This document shows positions 26,740-32,402 of a stretch of 32,402 nucleotides of DNA, one piece after another (the stretch's first letter is position 1; the number at the start of each line of letters is the position of its first letter). The DNA comes from Johnsonella sp. GTDB lineage: Bacteria; Bacillota; Clostridia; Lachnospirales; Lachnospiraceae. Location of the stretch: contig JAUMWW010000020.1 of NCBI GenBank assembly GCA_030529445.1, positions 1 to 32,402 on the forward strand. The letters run 5' to 3'. The notes under the pieces are model-generated. The model was not told the DNA's origin and did no database searches. It saw only the letters and a program-made list of their open reading frames with translations. The position numbers were made by a program, and so were the translations under genes.

Positions 26740-28032
26740 ATGCGCATCGAAGAAAATTTATTTGACTTTATCGAGCAGAGCCCGACCTCTGCCCATGCCG
26801 TGTCAAACATCAGAAAAGTCTTGGAAGAAAGAGGATTTATCGAGATCTCCGAAGGCGAAGCCTCCGGGCTCATCCCCGGGCAGTCTTATTTCATCCTGCA
26901 CGGAAGCAGCTCTCTTGCCGCTTTTAAGCTTCCCCGAAAAAAAATCGAAGGCTTTTCTATCGTTGCTCCTCACGGGGACTCTCCCTGTTTTAAGCTCAAG
27001 GCCTCTCCGGAAATAAAAATCGAAAAGAACTATACTAAGCTCAATGCCGAAATTTACGGAGGAACTCCCCATATGCTTTGGCTGGATCGCCCTCTTTCCG
27101 TCGCCGGAAAGCTTGCCCTCAGAACGGATAAGGGAGTTTTGATACAGCTTACGGATATCCGCAGAGAGCTGATGATGATTCCCAGCCTCGCCATCCATCT
27201 GAACCGGGAAATCAATCAGGGAATGAAGCTCGATCCCCAGAAGGAGCTCCTCCCGCTTTTCGGGAGCGAGGAGGCCGATATCCTTGCCATGGCGGCGGAG
27301 GCGGCAGGCGTCAAAAAAGAGGATATCCTTTCTCATGAGCTTTATCTCTACAGCCGAAGCCGGGGTAAGCTCTTCGGCGCGGACGAAGAATTTATCGCAG
27401 CTCCGAGGCTGGATGATCTCGCCTGCGTATTTTGTGCTTTTACGGCATTTTGCGAAGCGGAAAATACGGACAGATGCATCATGCTGACGGTGTTTGACAG
27501 TGAAGAAATCGGCAGCATGACGAGGCAGGGCGCGGACTCTACCTTTTTAAGAGAGCTCCTCTTTCGCATCGGAAAATCCTCCGGCTTAAGCAGCACGCAA
27601 ATCAACGCTCTGCTTGCAGGAAGCTTTTTGGTTTCTGCGGATAATGCGCATGCGAAGCATCCCAATTATCCCGAAAAATCGGATCCGACAAACCCGGTTT
27701 ACCTGAATCGTGGAATTGCGCTCAAATACGGTCCCCGTTATGCGACGGATGCCTTGAGCGCGGGCGTCTTCTCCTATATTTGTAAAAAATCGGAAATCCC
27801 CCTGCAAAGTTTTTATAATCATTCCGCAATTCCGGGAGGCTCTACGCTCGGCAATATATCCGGCTCTCAGATCTCCCTTCCCACCGTGGATATCGGCATT
27901 CCCCAGCTCGGCATGCATTCCCCCTGCGAAACCGCGGGAAAACTGGATATTCTCCATATGATACGCGCGCTGCAATCCTTCTATCAAACAAAGATCCGCT
28001 ATCGGGGAGACGGAAGCTTCGATCTCTTTTAA
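26740..28032 (+). CDS. M18-family aspartyl aminopeptidase
   Basis: A 430-residue metallo-aminopeptidase of family M18, cytoplasmic enzymes that remove N-terminal residues, often acidic ones, from peptides. Family marks are SPTSAHAV (14-21), VAPHGDSPCFKLK with metal ligand His78, PRLDDLA with bridging Asp225, FDSEEIGS with Glu255/Glu256, DNAHAKHPNY (301-310), and the closing GMHSPCETAG with His393. The length is normal and no signal peptide is present. ATG 26740 is preceded by GAAAGGG. A -10 box TATAAT (26693-26698) lies upstream, but no good -35 box matches it. It is a single plus-strand gene divergent from hrcA and ends at its own terminator. Confidence 0.93.
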   Translation: MRIEENLFDFIEQSPTSAHAVSNIRKVLEERGFIEISEGEASGLIPGQSYFILHGSSSLAAFKLPRKKIEGFSIVAPHGDSPCFKLKASPEIKIEKNYTKLNAEIYGGTPHMLWLDRPLSVAGKLALRTDKGVLIQLTDIRRELMMIPSLAIHLNREINQGMKLDPQKELLPLFGSEEADILAMAAEAAGVKKEDILSHELYLYSRSRGKLFGADEEFIAAPRLDDLACVFCAFTAFCEAENTDRCIMLTVFDSEEIGSMTRQGADSTFLRELLFRIGKSSGLSSTQINALLAGSFLVSADNAHAKHPNYPEKSDPTNPVYLNRGIALKYGPRYATDALSAGVFSYICKKSEIPLQSFYNHSAIPGGSTLGNISGSQISLPTVDIGIPQLGMHSPCETAGKLDILHMIRALQSFYQTKIRYRGDGSFDLF

Positions 28033-28058
28033 AGCGAAACCCTTGATTGCAATAATGA

Positions 28059-28110
28059 ACAAAGGCTGCAAGAATACCCTCGGATATTCCGCAGCCTTTG
28101 TCTGATTTTC
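28059..28110. terminator. Terminator between the aminopeptidase and flavodoxin genes
   Basis: An 11-bp perfect stem, ACAAAGGCTGC (28059-28069) with its complement (28091-28101), encloses a 21-base loop that can itself form a 5-bp inner stem (GAATA/TATTC). TGATTTTCC follows on the plus strand. It lies between convergent genes. Confidence 0.7.
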
Positions 28111-28127
28111 CTGTCCTTATGATTCTA

Positions 28128-28583
28128 CTATAAAATCCTTTCTTCAAAAAAGGAAATCGCCTTTTCTATATCCTCCTCGTTCGGTCTTCCCTTATTGAGA
28201 CCGCCGATCAGACGGAAAGGACCGAATTTGTCCAATGCCTTGCAGCCGTAAAAGCCGAGGCAGTCCTTGCCGTTTTCTTTACTGTATTCTGCCAGCTTGT
28301 TTTCATAATTTTTAACCACCCCGACACCGGATGTATAGATAAAGAAAACCCGCTTCACCCCGCTCTTCATCACAATCTCCATGATTTTTAAAAGCCTTGC
28401 CGAAAGCTTTCCGTAATAAATTCCGGAAGCCAATCCCACCGTATCATATTGCTCCAAAATATCCGGAGTGAACTTCGCCGCTTCCACAAGTTTTGCCTGC
28501 GGATGTTTTTTGGCGATTTCCAGCAAGAGCTTCTCCGTATTCTTCAAATGAGGCGAATGGTAGATGATGCATGTTTGATTCAT
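28128..28583 (-). CDS. Flavodoxin-family protein
   Basis: A 151-residue single-domain protein with a flavodoxin-like alpha/beta pattern. The first strand and loop, CIIYHSPHLKNTEKL, match the FMN-phosphate loop of the family (serine/asparagine/threonine after a hydrophobic strand). Further strands are YDTVGLASGIYYGKLS and RVFFIYTSGVG, corresponding to the loops that flank the flavin ring. The length suits a short-chain flavodoxin or flavodoxin-like electron carrier. It lies 12 bases after the sirtuin gene, has a strong AAGGAGGAGG site, and is thus probably co-expressed with it. The redox partner is unknown. Confidence 0.8.
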   Translation of the reverse strand: MNQTCIIYHSPHLKNTEKLLLEIAKKHPQAKLVEAAKFTPDILEQYDTVGLASGIYYGKLSARLLKIMEIVMKSGVKRVFFIYTSGVGVVKNYENKLAEYSKENGKDCLGFYGCKALDKFGPFRLIGGLNKGRPNEEDIEKAISFFEERIL

Positions 28584-28595
28584 AAAACCTCCTCC

Positions 28596-29342
28596 TTATA
28601 TGTTTTCTTTATCTCTTTTTTGCAGAGCCTGTTCAAGCACTCTTCCGATACTCTCATGAATCAGAAGATCCACTTTGCAATCCGCAGCCGTTTCCGATTT
28701 ATTGATCAGAACCAGCTTTTTTCCCTTATAATAATCGATAAAGCCCGCAGCAGGATAGACGATGAGGGAGGTTCCTCCGACGATCAGCATATCCGCCTCT
28801 CGGATATAACGCAGGCTCCGAGCCATCACATCGGAATCCAGACCCTCTTCATATAAAACCACGTCCGGTCTGATCAAGCCCTTGCATTCACAGAGCGGAA
28901 TGCCTTTACTGCTTAAGATCCTTTCGACTCCGTACCGCTTTTTGCATTTTATGCAGTAGTTTCTCAGCACGCTCCCATGCAGCTCAAGCACCTCCCTGCT
29001 CCCCGCCATCTGGTGCAGACCGTCTATATTCTGCGTAATCACCGCCTTGAGCTTTCCTTCTCTTTCCAGTTTTGCCAGCGCAAAATGTGCGGAATTGGGC
29101 TTTGCGTCCTTATAAATCATCTTATCCCTGTAAAAGCGATAAAATTCCTCTGTATTTTGCTTAAAAAAACTATGGCTGAGTATCGTTTCGGGAGGATAGT
29201 CATATTGCCGGTGATAGAGCCCGTCCTGACTTCTGAAATCCGGAATATTGCTTTCCGTAGACACGCCGGCACCCCCGAAAAAAACAATATTATCGCTCTC
29301 CTCTATCCATTTGCGAAGTTCCGATATCTTCTCTTCCTGCAT
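28596..29342 (-). CDS. SIR2-family NAD-dependent protein deacylase
   Basis: A 248-residue sirtuin that removes acyl groups from lysines using NAD+. Motifs are GAGVSTESNIPDFRS (24-38), TQNIDGLH (103-110) with catalytic His122 in ELHGS, and the zinc cysteines Cys130/Cys133 (YCIKC) and Cys151/Cys153 (CEC). The last pair is spaced by one residue, shorter than the common CxxC. The NAD-binding GGTSLIVYPAAG follows. There is no N-terminal extension. It is the first gene of a sirtuin-flavodoxin pair, with a good AAGGAGG site. A TATAAT-like box lies near 29370-29381 on the minus strand, but its -35 box is unclear. Confidence 0.92.
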   Translation of the reverse strand: MQEEKISELRKWIEESDNIVFFGGAGVSTESNIPDFRSQDGLYHRQYDYPPETILSHSFFKQNTEEFYRFYRDKMIYKDAKPNSAHFALAKLEREGKLKAVITQNIDGLHQMAGSREVLELHGSVLRNYCIKCKKRYGVERILSSKGIPLCECKGLIRPDVVLYEEGLDSDVMARSLRYIREADMLIVGGTSLIVYPAAGFIDYYKGKKLVLINKSETAADCKVDLLIHESIGRVLEQALQKRDKENI

Positions 29343-29395
29343 AAGCTCCTCCTTCCGCTATCGATGAAATAATTATATTATAGCTTATTTTCCTC

Positions 29396-29425
29396 AAAAA
29401 AACAGCGCCAAAGCGCTGCTTTTTT
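29396..29425 (-). terminator. Terminator of the sulfatase/VOC operon
   Basis: The stem CAGCGC/GCGCTG with a four-base loop is flanked by A and T tracts. On the minus strand the stem is followed by seven T residues, so it ends the transcript that reads through the VOC gene. On the plus strand a T6 tract also follows. Confidence 0.85.
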
Positions 29426-29464
29426 GTATTATATTTTCTTTCGGAATCTTTAAGAACGCCTCTC

Positions 29465-29848
29465 TTAAACGGTGATTTCAATTTGATTCCCTTCTATCGC
29501 TATAATACAGCTTTCATAATATCCGTCTCCCGTCACGCGGGGAGCGCTGATGATTTCAAACCCCTCCGCCTTAAGCCGCGCACTCAATGCATCGACTTTT
29601 TCCCTGCTGCCGAGGCTGAATGCGATATGGATAAAGCCGGTTCTTGTCAGTTCCTTCTTCGGATCGCTCATATCGGGTTTCTTCATAATCTCCAATCTCG
29701 CCCCCTCATTAAAAGAAAGGGAATACGAGCGCAGACCTGTCTTGGCATTGTGATACCCCTCATTGGGAAGCGCGCCGAAGTATCGGACAAAGAACTCCTT
29801 TGCCCCCTCCAGATCCTTTACATACATCGCAATATGCTCGATTTTCAT
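29465..29848 (-). CDS. VOC-family (glyoxalase/bleomycin-resistance-like) protein
   Basis: A 127-residue vicinal oxygen chelate protein built of two beta-alpha-beta-beta-beta halves. The four expected metal positions are present: His5 (IEHIAMYV), Glu53 (RLEIM), His74 (FIHIAFS) and Glu124 (QIEITV). An active metalloenzyme such as a lactoylglutathione lyase-like or isomerase protein is therefore possible. The substrate cannot be told from sequence. A GGAGG site lies six bases before the ATG. It lies 57 bases after the sulfatase gene with a terminator behind it, so it is likely the last gene of the ABC transporter-sulfatase operon. Confidence 0.88.
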   Translation of the reverse strand: MKIEHIAMYVKDLEGAKEFFVRYFGALPNEGYHNAKTGLRSYSLSFNEGARLEIMKKPDMSDPKKELTRTGFIHIAFSLGSREKVDALSARLKAEGFEIISAPRVTGDGYYESCIIAIEGNQIEITV

Positions 29849-29905
29849 CAGATTCCTCCCGATCGATCTTTTTTGTCTCGCTCCGTCTACGCCTTTTTGC
29901 CCTCC

Positions 29906-31438
29906 TTACTCCAATCCGAGCCGGATAAACTGCTCCTTCGGACTCTGGTGTTCCTCCATCGCCCTTTTGAGCTTTCCGATATAGTCTCTCTCCAGCTCCT
30001 CGTCTTGAATCGGGCTTTCCTGCGCATAATCCTCTTTCAGATCGAATAAGAGATTCTCCTCATTATACGTGTTCCTTATCCGAAAATCCTGCGAGGGATT
30101 TTTAAAGTTTACCATAGCTCCGGGGAATCTGTAAACCGGGTAGTTCGTCCAACTCAAAAATCTTCCCGTCTCGATCTGATCATAATCAGAAACTTTCAGC
30201 GCATCATCCGCCCCTATATACTGCCTGAGCAGCGAAGGAACCGCACAGTACATATATAAGGGACTGTTGCTCTCATCCTTTGCCGACCTCATATAAACAT
30301 ATTTCCCGTCCGTATAGCTTACCTGTTTCCCGAAATATCCGAAGAGAATTCCCTCACGAAGCGATTCCTTCTCTTTGCTCAAGAGAGGAAGCAGGTTCTT
30401 TCCGTGAATCGGGTTTTGGAGCACCTTTTCTTCTATTCCGTAATACTCCATCATCGTCGGGAGGATGTCGATATTCTGCGTAAGCGCATTGCATCGCCCG
30501 GGTTTTGTATTCGGAGCGGATATCATCAGAGGAATATGAAAAACTTCATTATAGGGAGGCATATAGTTCTTTCCCATATATCCATGCTCTCCCAGATGAT
30601 AGCCGTGATCCGTGGTCAGAATAACTAAAGTATCCTCCCACATTTTATGCTTATCCATAACATCGAATATCTCGCCCAAATGTCTGTCTATCATCGTCAT
30701 CAGCGCTTTGCACCGCTTCCTTAGATGTATTGTTTCATCCGGATCAAATTCATTCGGCGCATAAGAGGGATGGGTGAAATCATAACCCTCATATTCTCCT
30801 TCTTTTTCATAGAGATCCAAATAATACTTCGGGCAGTCATATGGTTCATGCGGATCAAAGGATTCCACCCAGAGGAAGAAATTATCCGCCTCATGATTCC
30901 GATCAAGCCAGTTTGCGGCATCCCATAGGGTTTTTACGCTGGGATAGTCGTATTCCGTCCGAAAATGCCTTCTGTTTTCCTCTTCCGCAGCGGTAAACAC
31001 TCCCTTATATCCCTCCGGCGCTTTATCCTCCAGCCTGCCCAGCTTGCCCGGAGGTGTCCATATCGGATCGCATTCCTGTCCTCTATTGACCTCCCACGCC
31101 GTAAATCCCTTGGTATAGTTTTCTCCCCCCGAAATCAGGTAATGCGCATGATCCGAAAACATATGCGTATGCGTGTTTTTCTCTCTGCTCAAAATCTCCT
31201 GTAAGGTTTGATCGAAAGGCTCGATCGCCCCCCAGGGCTTTTCCAAAAAATTCAGCCGTCCCGTCATGATATCCCTTCGGGCAGGCATACATGGAGCAGA
31301 ACCGCACCAGTGGTTATCAAAAACCACGGAACGCTTTGCCAATCGTTCGATATTCGGAGTAATTGCCACATCCTCATTTTCATATGTGGAAAGCATTCTT
31401 CTATTTAATGTATCACATAAAATAAATACCGTTTTCAT
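29906..31438 (-). CDS. Type I (formylglycine) sulfatase family protein
   Basis: A 510-residue member of the alkaline phosphatase/sulfatase superfamily. The active-site motif CMPARRDIMTGR places a Cys at 50 in the C-x-P-x-R pattern. A maturase converts this Cys to formylglycine (in anaerobes usually the radical-SAM anSME); no maturase gene is in the window. Metal ligands include Asp9 (LCDTLN) and the later TTDHGYHLGEHG block. It lacks a signal peptide, so it should be cytoplasmic and act on imported sulfate esters, unless it is a related phosphonate or phosphodiester hydrolase. I use ATG 31438 (start KTVFILCDT), preceded by AAAGGAAAG, instead of the in-frame codon at 31465 that overlaps the ABC gene. 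The gap to the ABC ATPase gene is 17 bases. Confidence 0.9.
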   Translation of the reverse strand: MKTVFILCDTLNRRMLSTYENEDVAITPNIERLAKRSVVFDNHWCGSAPCMPARRDIMTGRLNFLEKPWGAIEPFDQTLQEILSREKNTHTHMFSDHAHYLISGGENYTKGFTAWEVNRGQECDPIWTPPGKLGRLEDKAPEGYKGVFTAAEEENRRHFRTEYDYPSVKTLWDAANWLDRNHEADNFFLWVESFDPHEPYDCPKYYLDLYEKEGEYEGYDFTHPSYAPNEFDPDETIHLRKRCKALMTMIDRHLGEIFDVMDKHKMWEDTLVILTTDHGYHLGEHGYMGKNYMPPYNEVFHIPLMISAPNTKPGRCNALTQNIDILPTMMEYYGIEEKVLQNPIHGKNLLPLLSKEKESLREGILFGYFGKQVSYTDGKYVYMRSAKDESNSPLYMYCAVPSLLRQYIGADDALKVSDYDQIETGRFLSWTNYPVYRFPGAMVNFKNPSQDFRIRNTYNEENLLFDLKEDYAQESPIQDEELERDYIGKLKRAMEEHQSPKEQFIRLGLE

Positions 31439-31455
31439 TTTTCTTTCCTTTCTGT

Positions 31456-32205
31456 CTACCACCATTTAATCAATTCGGTCACATGCTCCCGCAAATCGAC
31501 AAATTCCTGAGACATTACATCCCTGGGAAGAGGAAGCGGATTCTTCAAGACGGTCTTTACGGAAGTAGGCTTATTGCTCAGCACCATAATATTCTGCCCG
31601 AGATATACCGCCTCTTCGATATTATGCGTGATAAAAAGCACCGTAGTTCCGGTTCTTTTCCAAAGCTTTAAAAGCTCATCCTCCAGCTTGAATCTCAGAT
31701 CAATATCCAGCTGCCCGTAAGGCTCATCCATTAATAATAATTCCGGTCGGGTGGCAAAGGCTCTCGCAATCACTACTCTTTGCAGCATGGAAACCGAGAT
31801 CTGATTCGGGTAATAATCTTTGAACTTCGTAAGACCTACGATATCGAGCATCTCATCCGTGCTCTCCTCCGCCTCTTTTTGCGGCACTTTTTTTATTTTC
31901 AGCCCCCACATCACATTTTCTCTCACACTTAACCAGGGAAAGGCGGAATATTCCTGAAAAATATAGGAGATATTCTGCTTTTTTAAATCTACGGGAACAC
32001 CGTTGACCAGTATCTCTCCTTTCGTCGGCTCATACAGTCTGGTAAGAGTGTTCAGGAAAGTCGTTTTGCCGCAGCCCGTCGGTCCGACGATGCAAAGAAA
32101 TTCTCCCTCTCTTACCTCAAAGCTCAGATCGTCGAGCACCAGCAGATCCCCGAATTTCTTGGTCAGATTGCTTACTTTTACCTTCACATTATAATTTTCC
32201 TGCAT
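31456..32205 (-). CDS. ABC importer ATPase (SsuB/TauB/NrtD-like) with degenerate signature
   Basis: A 249-residue ATPase of the nitrate/sulfonate/taurine importer type. Walker A is GPTGCGKTT (41-49), Q-loop Gln84, Walker B LLLMDEPYGQLD with Glu161, and H-loop His194 (ITHNIEEAV). The signature normally LSGGM is ISVSM (136-140): both conserved glycines are gone, although the following LQRVVIARAF is kept. It is preceded by AAGGAG and lies 15 bases after another ATPase gene that is cut by the window edge. The permease and substrate-binding protein are not in the window. With the sulfatase directly downstream, import of a sulfated or sulfonated compound is a reasonable inference. Confidence 0.9.
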   Translation of the reverse strand: MQENYNVKVKVSNLTKKFGDLLVLDDLSFEVREGEFLCIVGPTGCGKTTFLNTLTRLYEPTKGEILVNGVPVDLKKQNISYIFQEYSAFPWLSVRENVMWGLKIKKVPQKEAEESTDEMLDIVGLTKFKDYYPNQISVSMLQRVVIARAFATRPELLLMDEPYGQLDIDLRFKLEDELLKLWKRTGTTVLFITHNIEEAVYLGQNIMVLSNKPTSVKTVLKNPLPLPRDVMSQEFVDLREHVTELIKWW

Positions 32206-32220
32206 CTTTTCTCTCCTTAA

Positions 32221-32402
32221 TCATAATGTATGGTCCACCACATCGTTGATCTCTCTTCTGATCCGCAGAAATTCGGGATCCGTATAATTTCTGGGTCTCG
32301 GAAGATCGATGATGTATTCCGCTTTTACACCGGTCGGACAGTTCTTTAATACGAGTATTCTGTCCGCAAGATATACCGCCTCCTCGATATTATTGGTCAC
32401 AA
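32221..32402 (-). CDS. ABC importer ATPase, C-terminal fragment (runs off the window)
   Basis: Only the last 59 codons are present. They read as the end of a second SsuB/TauB-like ATPase: the segment after Walker B (VTNNIEEAVYLADRILVL) and the usual tail with DLPRPRNYTDPEF. The position of the H-loop histidine (THD/THN in relatives) holds Asn (TNN, codon 32394-32392). AAT differs from the His codon CAT by one base, so a real substitution and a sequencing error should be kept in mind. It lies directly upstream of the ATPase with the degenerate signature, and the two could form a heterodimer. Confidence 0.85.
   Translation of the reverse strand, partial: VTNNIEEAVYLADRILVLKNCPTGVKAEYIIDLPRPRNYTDPEFLRIRREINDVVDHTL

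Overview
The window reads as a chromosomal segment of an anaerobic low-to-moderate GC Firmicute, most likely a member of the Lachnospiraceae. The reasons are the CIRCE-controlled hrcA-grpE-dnaK-dnaJ operon, the prmA-rsmE-cysteine desulfurase-thiI-mtaB neighbourhood, the HPr-like small protein, strong AGGAGG-type ribosome sites, and a Cys-type sulfatase. The genus is not determinable from the sequence alone. Most genes lie on the minus strand; only the HPr-like gene, the amidase and the M18 aminopeptidase are on the plus strand.

Left part (1-7496, minus strand): one compact, partly overlapping operon in the order mtaB (tRNA methylthiotransferase), two half-transporters of a heterodimeric ABC exporter, a DUF2974/Mbeg1-like serine hydrolase and a membrane-anchored endonuclease/exonuclease/phosphatase-family protein. 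The first 338 bases hold no convincing gene, only a 32-base near-palindrome and a hairpin.

Middle-left (7653-12389): a plus-strand HPr-like gene that has lost the phosphorylatable histidine converges with a minus-strand operon prmA-rsmE-cysteine desulfurase-thiI. That operon is driven by a promoter with perfect consensus hexamers, and the convergent pair shares a bidirectional terminator. The operon's known roles are ribosomal protein and rRNA methylation plus sulfur delivery for tRNA thiolation.

Centre (12428-21453): an accessory block separates dnaJ from prmA, which are usually close neighbours in Firmicutes. It contains a 2117-residue secreted protein, a divergent N-acetylmuramoyl-L-alanine amidase and a stand-alone PTS EIIC/PfoR-like membrane protein. 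The giant protein has a signal peptide, cell-wall-binding repeats, a linker, a beta-helix, Ig/X2-like modules, a caspase-like peptidase domain with an EF-hand-type loop, duplicated C-terminal modules and an acidic repeat tail. Its promoter overlaps a DtxR/MntR-like box. This surface protease and the adjacent wall hydrolase are the most interesting part of the window.

Right part (21611-32402): the heat-shock operon hrcA-grpE-dnaK-dnaJ with a perfect CIRCE element; a plus-strand M18 aminopeptidase; a sirtuin-flavodoxin pair; and an operon of two SsuB/TauB-like ABC ATPases (one cut by the window edge), a sulfatase and a VOC-family protein. The two ATPases carry complementary defects, a degenerate signature in one and an H-loop Asn in the other. 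In a heterodimer these would fall in the same ATP site.
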